Source of the DNA: Lachnospiraceae bacterium
GTDB taxonomy: Bacteria; Bacillota; Clostridia; Lachnospirales; Lachnospiraceae
Reading direction: 5' to 3'
Assembly: GCA_015057205.1 (NCBI GenBank)
Contig: SVEW01000002.1
Span: 1 to 34,004 of the forward strand
Length of the DNA: 34,004 nucleotides
Positions 1 to 7,350 of the stretch are shown here, in pieces (within the stretch, counting starts at the first letter, position 1; each line of letters begins with the position of its first letter). The notes beneath the pieces were generated by a model. That model was given only the letters and a program-made list of their open reading frames with translations, was not told the DNA's origin and made no database searches. The position numbers were made by a program, and so were the translations under genes.

Positions 1-325
1 GGGGTGACAAACTTATATACTTTTCTTAACAACCACCCCCTGTTTGCAAATATAGCATTTCAAGCGGCAACAAACTTATATACTTTTCTTAACAACTACC
101 CCTATAAAACCCAAAAGACGACTGGAGGGTGTACAAATTATGGATTTCTTTCCTAAAAATGTTCCCAGTCTACCATCTATTAGATTAAAATGAGCTTATA
201 TTGCCGAAAACGCACCACCTATTTGCTAATTTTTCCGTGTAGGGGGCAGGTTATTTTTCTGTCATGATTTTTCGTACCGCCAATATCTTGCTATTGAATA
301 TATTAGGTGTAAATTTTGCTCATTT
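1..325. repeat. Gene-free left edge with a 63-bp-spaced direct repeat
   Basis: No gene is supported in these 325 bases. A 27-bp exact direct repeat occurs at 7-33 and 70-96 (core ACTTATATACTTTTCTTAAC) and continues with one mismatch through a C-rich tract, so 7-39 matches 70-102. The spacing is 63 bp. The rest is AT-rich and shows no clear hairpin or promoter. The repeat may continue beyond the left edge of the window. Confidence 0.7.
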
Positions 326-811
326 CTATTTTCGTTCATCCGTCACCATATGTTTTACCCCATCGCTTGGATGCAACAACTCTGTCCGGAAAAATTCCGG
401 ATAATATTTCATCTCTATATCCGGCGAAATCCAACGTAAAAACTCCTCTTTATCACCCTCCATAAAGGTTTCGCTTTTTAATTCAAAATCCTTGGGCACC
501 TTCATATAAAAGAAAAAGACAATCTCGTAAATCTCCTTACCCAAATATGGTTCGGAATCCCCGTAAAAATAGCCTTCCTCGACAAACCCCAGTCTGTCAA
601 TTTCCATTTTTACACCGGTTTCCTCATACACCTCCCGCACTACTGCTTCTTCAGCGGTTTCTCCGAACTGAATTCGTCCTCCGACGGTATACAGATAATC
701 CGGATGATTATGGCTGCCGGCCATCAGGATTTTCCCCTCTTTCATAATAATTGCACCGACACGCAGGTTGATTACGCCCTCGCCGCATGGCACTGTCATG
801 TCCTTATTCAT
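326..811 (-). CDS. Nudix hydrolase
   Basis: This 161-residue protein has a perfect Nudix box at residues 45-67: G45, five residues, E51, seven residues, then REVYEETGV. The glutamates of this box bind the metal ions used to hydrolyse nucleoside diphosphates linked to another moiety. The substrate cannot be read from the sequence. The length is normal for a single-domain Nudix protein, and the start ATG follows a purine-rich AAAAAGGAAA. It is the last of three minus-strand genes (with the GNAT at 853 and the unknown gene at 1307) separated by 41 and 16 bp, so it is probably co-transcribed with them. It likely acts in the cytoplasm as a housecleaning or small-molecule hydrolase. Confidence 0.92.
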   Translation of the reverse strand: MNKDMTVPCGEGVINLRVGAIIMKEGKILMAGSHNHPDYLYTVGGRIQFGETAEEAVVREVYEETGVKMEIDRLGFVEEGYFYGDSEPYLGKEIYEIVFFFYMKVPKDFELKSETFMEGDKEEFLRWISPDIEMKYYPEFFRTELLHPSDGVKHMVTDERK

Positions 812-852
812 TTTCCTTTTTCAACCTTGTCCTTTCTCATCTTATTTTTCTC

Positions 853-1290
853 CTACCGCAATTTCTTTTCCATAATAATCTCGTCCTCGTCCACCTCACC
901 GGTATGTACAAACCCCAGTTTTTTATAGAGGTTCCGAGCTGCATCGTTTCCCTCTAAATAGCAAAGAACAACTCTATCGAATCTGCCATCCTTCTCCATC
1001 TCTTGAAGAACCAGCGCTGCCGCCTCGTATCCAAGCCCTTTCCCCTGATATCTTTGATCAATGAAAAAGTGACTGAAGTCATACGCACGCCACGCCTCAA
1101 TATCATAATACATCGCCATACCAACCGGCACTTCCTCATCATAAATAAAAAATGCCCTGCTTCCACATTCTCTATATGCAAACGCTCGCGCAAGGATTCC
1201 GGTAGTATCACTGACAAACTTCTTCTGGTCCTCCCGCACACTCAAATCTACTCTCCAATTATCCGGGTTCACTGCTTCTAAATGTAACAT
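853..1290 (-). CDS. GNAT family N-acetyltransferase (BltD/spermidine acetyltransferase-like)
   Basis: This 145-residue cytoplasmic protein is a complete single GNAT domain. The acetyl-CoA-binding motif A is visible as QRYQGKGLGYEAA in the second half, followed by the family-typical NDAARNLYKKLGF. It should transfer acetyl from acetyl-CoA to an amine. Resemblance to the BltD type suggests a polyamine or other small amine, but the substrate is inferred only. The ribosome-binding site AGGAG lies upstream of the ATG. Two relatives are in this window: the first half of the double GNAT at 3965 and a stop-interrupted remnant at 28013-28215 that matches this gene closely around motif A. Confidence 0.88.
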   Translation of the reverse strand: MLHLEAVNPDNWRVDLSVREDQKKFVSDTTGILARAFAYRECGSRAFFIYDEEVPVGMAMYYDIEAWRAYDFSHFFIDQRYQGKGLGYEAAALVLQEMEKDGRFDRVVLCYLEGNDAARNLYKKLGFVHTGEVDEDEIIMEKKLR

Positions 1291-1306
1291 TTTTCCTTTA
1301 ACTCCT

Positions 1307-1897
1307 CTACTTTTTTAAATCTATTTCTTTTCCCACAACAGCTGCTTCTTCGCTGATAATTTCCATCACGGAATGCTCACTCTGCTCCCCGCGGTAATAC
1401 TTACGCGCCAGATTCATCACATTCATCATCTGCATAGGGCTTTCAAATTCCCACATAATCTCGAATGCCTCGTCAAACAAACACATATCACATTCCAGAT
1501 ACTTCCCGGTCAGCTCTACCTCATACAACTTGATTTTCTGCTTTTCTTCCGGAGTTGCATTTTCCCAGTCCTCGTCATATAATTTCTGACATTCTTCTAT
1601 ACTTTTAAAAAAATAATTTGCCTTCATTCTGCTTGGCGCATCCGGAAATTCATTTCGTCTCACATACTCGAAAATTCCCTCTGTTGCCCATTTTATCTCA
1701 TGCGTTGGCATCCCTTTTAAATTATATTGTGCAAGCACGCTTCCGCTGTATTCCGCGCTCAGAATCAACCCATAAAACATTTCAAAGCTGTGCTTCATTG
1801 CCTTAACAAAAGGTTCTACCAGCGCCCCATAATGCTTGTAATCTGTTGTAAATGACTGACCCGTCTGAATGGTCTCGCTCATATGATATACTTTCAT
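1307..1897 (-). CDS. Uncharacterised protein, possibly DUF2441-like
   Basis: This 196-residue protein has no signal peptide or membrane segment. It begins MKVYHMSETIQTGQSF and contains aromatic and acidic stretches. The opening pattern (a lysine/tyrosine/histidine strand followed by a G-x-S/T turn) recalls DUF2441 and other small ADP-ribosyltransferase-like folds, but I cannot identify catalytic residues, so this is a weak suggestion. The ribosome-binding site AAGGAATG precedes the ATG. It is the first gene of the 1897-to-326 minus-strand cluster, 16 bp upstream of the GNAT at 853-1290. No function should be assigned from sequence alone. Confidence 0.6.
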   Translation of the reverse strand: MKVYHMSETIQTGQSFTTDYKHYGALVEPFVKAMKHSFEMFYGLILSAEYSGSVLAQYNLKGMPTHEIKWATEGIFEYVRRNEFPDAPSRMKANYFFKSIEECQKLYDEDWENATPEEKQKIKLYEVELTGKYLECDMCLFDEAFEIMWEFESPMQMMNVMNLARKYYRGEQSEHSVMEIISEEAAVVGKEIDLKK

Positions 1898-1933
1898 TTA
1901 TTATCATTCCTTTCTTGTTGTGGTCTTTCTCCC

Positions 1934-2050
1934 TTAACTTTTTAATTCCAAAACCGTCACACACAGTTCCACCTCATCAAACTGCTCGGTTCCAAATTCC
2001 CGGAAGCCAAACTTTTTTCTGCAGGCGGTAACTAGAACGGTTCTCTTCAT
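1934..2050 (-). pseudogene. 38-residue coupled ORF, probable GNAT C-terminal remnant
   Basis: The ATG overlaps the TGA stop of the radical SAM gene (ATGA at 2047-2050), so it could be translated by coupling. The peptide contains KKFGFREFG followed by an acidic strand ending VTVLEL. That is how many GNAT domains end (kinked K-x-GF loop, then last strand). Everything upstream of that loop is missing, so it is best read as a GNAT stump rather than a functional gene. A genuine small protein cannot be excluded. Confidence 0.45.
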
Positions 2051-2916
2051 TCCAAATCCAATGTCATCTGTTCATACCGCTCCGGCATCTTTTGCATATA
2101 ACGGAAGCAGTCCTCCGGCGTATGCAATACGCCGCGTTTCTCGCACTGCTCATGAAACATTCGCATCAATTCCGCATTGTGCTCGCTGTTAATCTCATAG
2201 CTATACCCGAATTTTTCCCGATACTTCTGGGATAACCCCGGGAAATGCTTATCAAGTGCCTGGTAATAATACTCCCGGTCACCTGCGCGCAGTGTCATGC
2301 CGATTCCGTAATTGATGATGCCTTTTACGCCGGCATCAAAGCAATACTCCATAATCGTTTCCACATTTTCTCTTGAATCCGTAAGATAAGGTAAAAAAGG
2401 GCTCATCCACACCACCGTCGGAATCCCATTTTTCTGAAACTCCTTCAGCACTTCGTAGCGTCGCTTGGTGTTGCAGACGCCCGGCTCAAGTTTTTTACTT
2501 AATTCCTCATCTGCAATCGTGAGTGTCATCTGCACAACTGCCTTCGCTTTCTCATGAATACTGCAAAAAAGATCCATATCACGCAGCACCAAATCCGACT
2601 TGGTAATCACTGCTGCACCGAACTCGTATTGGTCAAGAAGCTTAAGACATTTCCGCGTAAGCTGAAGCTCTTTTTCGCATGGCTGGTAGGGGTCACACAT
2701 GGACCCGGAACCGATCATACATTTCTTCCGCTTGCTTTTCAGAATTTTTTCCAACAATTCCGGAGCATTTTCTTTTACCTCAATATCCTCAAACGGGTGC
2801 GTAAACTGATAGCAATCGCTTCGCGAATCACAATACACGCACCCGTGAGCGCATCCTCGGTATATATTCATGCCGCCCCACTTCGTAAGCAGGGACTTTG
2901 CCTCTACAAAATGCAT
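2047..2916 (-). CDS. Radical SAM protein, spore photoproduct lyase (SPL)-like family
   Basis: This 289-residue protein carries the radical SAM cluster motif near the N-terminus as YRGCAHGCVYC: C22, C26 and C29 in CX3CX2C spacing, which should bind a [4Fe-4S] cluster and S-adenosylmethionine. The start MHFVEAKSLLTK and the motif GSMCDPYQPCE about 70 residues further on are typical of the SPL-like or Rv2578c-like family of stand-alone radical SAM proteins, whose substrates are mostly unknown. A good ribosome-binding site (AAGGAG) precedes the ATG. It lies 9 bp downstream of the DUF998 gene on the same strand, suggesting an operon, and its stop overlaps the small GNAT stump at 1934. Confidence 0.88.
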   Translation of the reverse strand: MHFVEAKSLLTKWGGMNIYRGCAHGCVYCDSRSDCYQFTHPFEDIEVKENAPELLEKILKSKRKKCMIGSGSMCDPYQPCEKELQLTRKCLKLLDQYEFGAAVITKSDLVLRDMDLFCSIHEKAKAVVQMTLTIADEELSKKLEPGVCNTKRRYEVLKEFQKNGIPTVVWMSPFLPYLTDSRENVETIMEYCFDAGVKGIINYGIGMTLRAGDREYYYQALDKHFPGLSQKYREKFGYSYEINSEHNAELMRMFHEQCEKRGVLHTPEDCFRYMQKMPERYEQMTLDLE

Positions 2917-2925
2917 AGCGTCTCC

Positions 2926-3543
2926 TTAATCAACCTGAAATGCACCTTTCACCAGATAAACTCCCAAAATAGCATTAAAAACGACCGCTGAAAACGTGCT
3001 GAATCGCTCAAACAGACCAAACACCGCTTTGGGCATTGCTCCCGTTCCAATTGCGCCAAGCAACATGGCCACAAAGCATACAATTGCCCAGTTGCTAAGT
3101 GAACGGATACCCTCCTTTCGCGCTCCAATTGCAACGAAAATAAGCGAGACCACCGAAAACAGCACTACCAAAATAGTTACCAGTAGATGCATGACATTCT
3201 GAAAATCGGTTGGGGCGCTTCCCTGTACCCATGGAAACATTTTATATCCCACAACGGTAATCCATTCCATGGCCGCAAAAAAACCGACACCCATCTTTAA
3301 TAGTTTTGACTTGCAATCGGCTACACCGACGCAGACTGCCATCACGGATATGACCGCACCGGGACCAAACAATGCATTCAGTCGCTCCGCCAATTCTGCA
3401 GACGGCGCCCCCACCGCACTCAAGTCGCTAACCGCCATACTCAGCCAGTCGTATCCCGGATATGCAAGTGGTGAAAAAAACACCATTGCCGCATAAGACA
3501 GTAAACTGATTATCCCAAATACTCCCAAATGTTTTAATTTCAT
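2926..3543 (-). CDS. DUF998 family integral membrane protein
   Basis: This 205-residue protein has about six hydrophobic segments. After the first comes the DUF998 signature, with YDWLSMAVSDLSAVGAPS in the loop. Function of the family is unknown; it lies in the cytoplasmic membrane. GGGAGG upstream supports the chosen ATG. It is the first gene of a probable two-gene unit with the radical SAM gene. The upstream 100 bp are part of a segment repeated at 12.1 kb, where the same putative minus-strand promoter (TTGCTT here, TTGCAT there; 16 bp; TATTTT) would instead drive a GNAT gene. Confidence 0.85.
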   Translation of the reverse strand: MKLKHLGVFGIISLLSYAAMVFFSPLAYPGYDWLSMAVSDLSAVGAPSAELAERLNALFGPGAVISVMAVCVGVADCKSKLLKMGVGFFAAMEWITVVGYKMFPWVQGSAPTDFQNVMHLLVTILVVLFSVVSLIFVAIGARKEGIRSLSNWAIVCFVAMLLGAIGTGAMPKAVFGLFERFSTFSAVVFNAILGVYLVKGAFQVD

Positions 3544-3621
3544 TGACTCTTCCTCCCATGCTTTTTACCATTCTTCCTCTTTCAAAAATACACTAAGTCT
3601 ATTTTAAAGCAACTGCACTAC

Positions 3622-3650
3622 TTGACGCAAGCCCATTTTCGTGCTAGCAT
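3622..3650 (+). promoter_or_regulatory. Sigma-A type promoter (TTGACG, 17 bp, TAGCAT)
   Basis: The -35 TTGACG is at 3622-3627 and the -10 TAGCAT at 3645-3650, exactly 17 bp apart. The same promoter with a better -10 (TATCAT) recurs at 12161-12189 within a conserved block of about 65 bp. It would transcribe the structured leader, a 20-codon ORF and the terminator at 3815. Confidence 0.75.
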
Positions 3651-3657
3651 GGTTAGT

Positions 3658-3715
3658 ATCAGATTGTGCATTTTCTCAAGCGCAATTTTGGGGTTGCAAG
3701 ACCCACAAATCTGAT
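3658..3715 (+). ncRNA. Structured leader hairpin
   Basis: The arms ATCAGATTGTG (3658-3668) and CACAAATCTGAT (3704-3715) pair along their whole length with one bulge, enclosing a smaller GGG/CCC hairpin at about 3691-3704. The hairpin starts 8 bp after the promoter -10, so it would form the 5' end of the transcript. The corresponding leader in the second copy (12190-12309) has other hairpins, so structure is shared but sequence is not. Confidence 0.5.
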
Positions 3716-3736
3716 AGAAAGCGAGGTGCTTAAATT

Positions 3737-3799
3737 ATGAAAAACTACAGAACGAATATGAAATCTGAATATCTTTTAAGGACCTCGGTTGTATTGTAA
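3737..3799 (+). CDS. 20-residue peptide ORF in a promoter-to-terminator mini-unit
   Basis: The peptide is MKNYRTNMKSEYLLRTSVVL, with a ribosome-binding site (GCGAGGTG) 7 bp upstream. It occupies the position that the 344-residue nuclease-like gene holds in copy B at 12310, after the same promoter and before the same terminator. It may be the remains of that gene after an internal deletion, a leader peptide, or just a byproduct of a small RNA gene of about 190 nt. The clean start and spacing argue for listing it; nothing in it indicates a function. Confidence 0.35.
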   Translation: MKNYRTNMKSEYLLRTSVVL

Positions 3800-3814
3800 G
3801 ATAGAATCTATTTT

Positions 3815-3846
3815 GCCGTGGTTTATTTGCCACGGCTTTTTCTTTT
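3815..3846 (+). terminator. Rho-independent terminator
   Basis: A perfect 7-bp stem GCCGTGG/CCACGGC with an 8-nt loop is followed by TTTTTCTTTT. It ends the mini-unit started at 3622 and is the same terminator as at 13386-13417. Confidence 0.85.
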
Positions 3847-3964
3847 ACCTTTCTCTGTTCTTTTTAAGATATTCATACAAGACTAATTTACCCATTAACC
3901 GTTGGACAATTGCGGCTAAAAATTCCGCGAACGCCCAACCTAAACATTTTTATGGAGGATTTCT

Positions 3965-4894
3965 ATGATGATTCTTAAAAAAATAACAGAAGAAAACTTT
4001 ATTGACGCTTTTCACTTAAACCTTGCGCCGGGGCAGGAAAACTTCGTTTCCCATCCGGTCCGCAGTCTTGCCCAGGCTTATGTCTATCGGAAGCAATGCC
4101 AACCTTTTGGTATCTATGAGGATAATACGATGATTGGCTATGTGATGGTCATTTACGATTATGACATCCCAGAATACGATATCTGGCACATGATGATTGA
4201 TAAATCGCAGCAGAATATGGGCTATGGCAGTCTTGCCTTAAATCTGGTTCTTGATTATATCAAAACCAAGCCTTTCGGTCCTTCCGACCGAGTTACCTTG
4301 ACCTGCAACAAAGACAATATTCAGGCGCTGCACTTGTACAAAAGCAAAGGATTTATAGAGACCGGAGCGGTAGACGACGAGGAAATTGAGCTCTCTTTAA
4401 CACTTCCTCACAAACATGCGAATGAGCCTATTTATCAAATGATTACGGATTTTTCCAGTCCTCTGTTTCAGAAAGCGTTCAAACAGTATTTTGCCGAGCT
4501 TGGTATAACCGTTAACGACTGGACCGGACTTTTTCAGGAAATGAGCGAGGATACGACAACCAGCGCCATTTTATCCACAACAAAAGACGGTTCTCTAATT
4601 GGCTTTCTAATGTTGGCACCACTGCCCACCACCAGTTGGTTTTTTGAAGAAACCTGCGGATTTATCCGGGAATTCTTTATTTTTCCGGAATTTCGCGGTC
4701 AGGGGCATGGTTCCACTCTGTTGGCCGCTGCTGAAAACCATTTCCGCTCTCAAAAAATCTGCACAAGCATTTTGACCACGGATACTGCCCCGGATTTTTA
4801 TCTCCGACATGGCTATCAGCGTGCCCACGGAGTCCGCGCAAAAAACGAAGATGCTGTATTCATCAAACATCTTTTTCCTTTACAAATGCAGTAA
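3965..4894 (+). CDS. Two-domain GNAT acetyltransferase
   Basis: This 309-residue protein has two GNAT domains in tandem. The first (residues 1 to about 150) is BltD-like and has NMGYGSLALN as motif A and NIQALHLYKSKGF near its end. The second (about 160 to 309) has EFRGQGHGSTLLAAAE as motif A and a shorter end. Both should bind acetyl-CoA; substrates are unknown. The start is fixed by GGAGG six bases upstream of two adjacent ATG codons. It is one of the few plus-strand genes here. A stem-loop with arms GTTGG/CCAAC lies in its 5' leader, and a related stem-loop is kept upstream of the deleted copy of this gene at 13530. It ends convergent with the flavodoxin remnant, overlapping it by 32 bp. 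Confidence 0.85.
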   Translation: MMILKKITEENFIDAFHLNLAPGQENFVSHPVRSLAQAYVYRKQCQPFGIYEDNTMIGYVMVIYDYDIPEYDIWHMMIDKSQQNMGYGSLALNLVLDYIKTKPFGPSDRVTLTCNKDNIQALHLYKSKGFIETGAVDDEEIELSLTLPHKHANEPIYQMITDFSSPLFQKAFKQYFAELGITVNDWTGLFQEMSEDTTTSAILSTTKDGSLIGFLMLAPLPTTSWFFEETCGFIREFFIFPEFRGQGHGSTLLAAAENHFRSQKICTSILTTDTAPDFYLRHGYQRAHGVRAKNEDAVFIKHLFPLQMQ

Positions 4895-5060
4895 TTAGCT
4901 CTTTGCAGGTAAAAAACAAAACATCGGGCGCATCTTCGGATTGATAGGACAGCGCAGTTACAAAGTTAGTCTCATTGGTATTGCTGACAACGATGCTTCT
5001 TTTGGGGACTTTTTCATAAATCTCAAGCAACTCGGGCCTTCCCTGAAAGAAGCATTGGCT
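4863..5060 (-). pseudogene. Remnant of flavodoxin-fold oxidoreductase gene
   Basis: The translation contains RSQCFFQGRPELL and then KVPKRSIVVSNTNETNF, almost identical to residues 98 onwards of the intact gene at 13554-14099. The first half, including the flavin-binding loop and the cysteine cluster, is gone, and about 25 residues before the C-terminus are also deleted. At its broken end it runs directly into a GNAT tail (5081-5125). It should be non-functional. Confidence 0.85.
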
Positions 5061-5080
5061 GCGCATAATTGTCGTATGCT

Positions 5081-5145
5081 CCACATCCAAACAATCGTGT
5101 TCTCAGACTGCACCATTCCCAACGTTTTCTCCCCCCGCTCATCCC
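5081..5145 (-). pseudogene. GNAT C-terminal tail fragment (third copy in window)
   Basis: The minus strand reads LGMVQSENTIVWMW, which matches the last residues of the fragments at 19367 (LGLTQSENTIIWMWR) and 27265 (LGLTQSENTISWMWR). Nucleotide identity is clear over about 45 bp. It is joined to the broken flavodoxin remnant on one side and reaches the 3' end of the XRE gene on the other. Confidence 0.7.
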
Positions 5146-5375
5146 CCTTCCTCTGTCCTCTCATTGCCTGGCTGATATTCCAACAAATCCCCCGGCTGAC
5201 ACTCTAACGCTTCACATAGTTTCAATAAGGTTGACACCTTAATCGCCTTCGCCTTTCCCGTCTTCAAAATCGACATGTTTGCTATCGTAATCCCAACTCT
5301 TTCTGCCAACTCCGTTACACTCATTTTCCGCTTCGCCAACATTACATCAATGTTAAAAATAATCTTTCCTTCCAT
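5139..5375 (-). CDS. Small XRE/Cro-type regulator (YozG-like)
   Basis: This protein of 78 residues is one helix-turn-helix domain: LAKRKMSVTELAERVGIT followed by the recognition region NMSILKTGKAKAIK. It is the usual partner of DUF2975 membrane proteins and probably represses its own operon. The start at 5375 is preferred because AAGGAG lies upstream; a longer TTG start is unlikely. It is 13 bp downstream of the DUF2975 gene. Compared with the second copy at 23311, which stops after DLLEY, this copy has a CAG where that one has TAG and so reads 11 residues further. Confidence 0.9.
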   Translation of the reverse strand: MEGKIIFNIDVMLAKRKMSVTELAERVGITIANMSILKTGKAKAIKVSTLLKLCEALECQPGDLLEYQPGNERTEEGG

Positions 5376-5388
5376 GTATCGCAACTCC

Positions 5389-5868
5389 TTAAATCGTGTA
5401 GTCGTTCTCTTCTTTCATCTCCGCAGCTTTATATACAAGATGGGATAAAGCCGCAGTTGCCACACCAATTGCAATTCCAACAACATCCACCATCAGCGAT
5501 GCTAACATTACCCCCGGGTGACTAAGATTCAATGCCAACATCACGAAATTTCCGGCAAAGAAATAGGCCGTATCGCCGATTGCCATGTTTGAAATCCACT
5601 GGAGTAATTTCGCATTTTTCAAACTAAAGGAACAATCCTTCCCAATGTTTGTGGCGATGCGAAAACAACACACTAACGCTGTAAAAAAGAGTACCCCTGT
5701 ACTGCACAAAAAAATCATCCACGGTCTAAATCGATTAGCGAACTCCGGGTATTCATCCACCACTGCCTGCCCGCACACCGGAAGAACCACGGTATATACC
5801 AAAATCGCACAAATTCCGACACCGATAATCATAATCTTCAACCAGTTAGCTAAATGTTTCTGTTTCAT
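5389..5868 (-). CDS. DUF2975 family membrane protein
   Basis: This protein of about 159 residues has four hydrophobic segments and ends in the charged tail KAAEMKEENDYTI. The segment order and the XRE gene right behind it are typical of DUF2975, a family of unknown function in the cytoplasmic membrane. The ATG at 5868 has GGAGG nine bases upstream; a TTG two codons earlier would be too close to that site. It is the first gene of a two-gene unit with the XRE regulator. A broken copy lies at 23526-23714 with the same C-terminal region. Confidence 0.88.
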   Translation of the reverse strand: MKQKHLANWLKIMIIGVGICAILVYTVVLPVCGQAVVDEYPEFANRFRPWMIFLCSTGVLFFTALVCCFRIATNIGKDCSFSLKNAKLLQWISNMAIGDTAYFFAGNFVMLALNLSHPGVMLASLMVDVVGIAIGVATAALSHLVYKAAEMKEENDYTI

Positions 5869-5903
5869 ATCCAAGTACCTCCATTTCCTTTCCTTTTATG
5901 ATC

Positions 5904-5957
5904 ATTTTACATCATCCTTTCTCGTATGTCAATCATAATTTATCGTTTTACGATAAA
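5904..5957 (-). promoter_or_regulatory. Promoter and upstream palindrome of the DUF2975-XRE operon
   Basis: On the minus strand, TTGACA (5927-5932) and TAAAAT (5904-5909) are 17 bp apart. Just upstream of the -35 is a perfect palindrome TTTATCG-N5-CGATAAA at 5939-5957. The same arrangement recurs at 23686-23739 upstream of the second XRE/DUF2975 copy, so the palindrome is a good candidate operator for the small XRE protein. Confidence 0.8.
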
Positions 5958-5967
5958 GTTTTAATGT

Positions 5968-6003
5968 AAAAAACCGCAACCCACGATTTCTCAAGGATTG
6001 CGG
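5968..6003 (-). terminator. Rho-independent terminator after the first LRR gene
   Basis: On the minus strand CCGCAATCC and GGTTGCGG form a stem with one bulged base, followed by TTTTTT. It would end transcripts from the LRR gene at 6111 and the small ORF at 6010. Confidence 0.65.
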
Positions 6004-6009
6004 AATACT

Positions 6010-6111
6010 TTATCTCTCGTGGCTCATCTCACGATATTCCCACCATTTTTCATGCCGTATTTTCTTTTTCGGAATTATTGATGCCATTTTGCCACCATTG
6101 AACTTTTTCAT
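6010..6111 (-). CDS. 33-residue basic ORF coupled to the LRR gene
   Basis: The ATG shares one base with the TAA stop of the LRR gene (TAATG), and the frame runs 33 codons to just before the terminator. The peptide is lysine/arginine rich and includes KKKIRHEKWWEYREMSHER. No family is recognised. It may be a small coupled protein or the leftover end of another gene. Confidence 0.35.
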   Translation of the reverse strand: MKKFNGGKMASIIPKKKIRHEKWWEYREMSHER

Positions 6112-6908
6112 TAGTAAGCGACTACCTTGGCTGTCTCCGGTAATCCATGGGTGTAGAGCATTTCTTTGTATTCGTCGTATTTTTCTTTGGGGACCTTAAT
6201 CTTCTTCAGGTTAATGCAATCACCGAATATATCATCACCTAGCTTACGCAACCCACTTGAAAACTTTACCTCTTTAAGCATCGTACAGTAACCAAAAGCG
6301 TACCTTTCAATTTTCCTAACAGAACTCGGAATTATAAGTGTTTCAACCTGGGTGCCTGCGAAGGCCGCTTCTTCAATCACTTGAATATTATCATTGAATT
6401 CTATTTTTTCTAGATCACATCCTGAAAATGCATTTCTTTCAATAACACTTACTCGTTTTGAAAATTTAATATCCTTAAGGCGCTCGCAATCCATAAAAGC
6501 TGCATTTCCAACTCTATCAACCTCATTGGACAATTCAACTTTAGTCGTCCACTTAAAATCGCAACATGCTTGTTGGCCTATATAAGCAATACCCTTTCCG
6601 AAAATAATTTTCTTACAACTTGGTATTAACTTCCACCAACAATGTTTTCGAAACCTCCACCACGGAACTAAATCATCTGTTTCTTCAGTCTCATCACATG
6701 TCCCCGAATCGCAATCTGCCATTTCCCCATTGCAACCCTTTGTTGCTTCAAATTTCAAAGCCCTTGTTCTCACGTTATATTCCCAATGAACCCCTGCATA
6801 GTCTACACCACTATAAATTCTAGGTGGTAATATATAATGATACAAAATAAAACCAGCAATAATCACTATAAGGAGAACATATCTTACTAATTTTATCTTA
6901 TTGCTCAT
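6111..6908 (-). CDS. Membrane-anchored BspA-like leucine-rich-repeat protein 1
   Basis: This protein of 265 residues has one N-terminal membrane segment (about residues 7-27) and no cleavage site, so it is probably anchored with the rest outside. Next comes a module with HWEYNVRTRALKF, typical of the strand region that precedes LRR blocks in clostridial BspA-like proteins, and then LRR_5-type repeats (pattern I-x-x-x-A-F-x-x-C-x-x-L-x-x-I). The C-terminal 27 residues (VPKEKYDEYKEML then HGLPETAKVVAY) are nearly identical in all three LRR proteins here. GGAGG eight bases upstream fixes the start at 6908. Surface attachment or binding is the usual guess for the family. Cysteines are frequent in the linker. 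Confidence 0.85.
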   Translation of the reverse strand: MSNKIKLVRYVLLIVIIAGFILYHYILPPRIYSGVDYAGVHWEYNVRTRALKFEATKGCNGEMADCDSGTCDETEETDDLVPWWRFRKHCWWKLIPSCKKIIFGKGIAYIGQQACCDFKWTTKVELSNEVDRVGNAAFMDCERLKDIKFSKRVSVIERNAFSGCDLEKIEFNDNIQVIEEAAFAGTQVETLIIPSSVRKIERYAFGYCTMLKEVKFSSGLRKLGDDIFGDCINLKKIKVPKEKYDEYKEMLYTHGLPETAKVVAY

Positions 6909-6913
6909 GCATA

Positions 6914-7161
6914 TTACCTCCAATCGTTGACAATTTTCAGAACCTCATCTTTATCAAGTTTTTCGCTTTTTATTCCAGTATTTTTTTCGAAATCAACTAG
7001 TCCATATGCTTCAACTAAATATTGTCTTCTTGCTGAATCTCTTTTGCGCGACTATCGTTACATCCGCATAGTATTTTGCACCTTTTTCCCGATATTCCTA
7101 ACCCGGACATTGCACCAGCTACTGCAAGTGCTGCCGCCGTCAATCTTTTCCATGACTTCAT
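6914..7161 (-). pseudogene. Broken signal-peptide gene upstream of LRR gene 1
   Basis: From 7161 the minus strand encodes MKSWKRLTAAALAVAGAMSG, a clear signal-peptide-like start, but the frame stops at 7015 after 48 residues. Another frame continues to 6914 with sequence such as YGLVDFEKNTG, which resembles YFGLVDFSKHMG in the equivalent place upstream of LRR gene 2. This looks like one secreted-protein gene shortened and frameshifted. It is the first of two copies (second at 8326-8574). Confidence 0.65.
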
Positions 7162-7201
7162 GCTCCCCCATAATAGTTTTTTGTCAAGCAAAGACAGTGT
7201 T

Positions 7202-7230
7202 ATTTTATCATGGCTTTTTCACGCAATCAA
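7202..7230 (-). promoter_or_regulatory. Repeated promoter, copy 1 of 3
   Basis: On the minus strand TTGATT (7225-7230) and TAAAAT (7202-7207) are 17 bp apart. The whole block of about 65 bp recurs at 8622 and 9751 upstream of the other LRR genes. Confidence 0.65.
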
Positions 7231-7272
7231 CCTATATTCGAACTATTCCTTTGATTCGTTCATTAAAAACAG

Positions 7273-7306
7273 AAAAAACTTCCACGCCGGTTAATAGACG
7301 CGGAAG
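7273..7306 (-). terminator. Terminator after LRR gene 2
   Basis: On the minus strand CTTCCGCGTC pairs with GGCGTGGAAG (one mismatch, one G-T pair) and is followed by TTTTTT. A better-paired copy follows LRR gene 3 at 8693-8727. Confidence 0.75.
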
Positions 7307-7350
7307 CTATGTGCTTTTAAGGATAACTTCACGAACGACACTTTGGCAGA

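Larger units (their letters stand above)
3583..5060. repeat. Segmental duplication, copy A (partner at 12122-13808)
   Basis: Collinear similarity with 12122-13808 is visible in this order: an upstream block and promoter (3583-3650), a purine-rich start region, a terminator (3815-3846), a block containing GATATTCATACAAGAC (3866-3883), a stem-loop before the GNAT, the GNAT 3' end (4844-4894) and the flavodoxin 3' part (4895-5059). Copy A keeps the GNAT but has lost the nuclease-like gene and most of the flavodoxin gene. Copy B shows the opposite losses. Confidence 0.75.
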
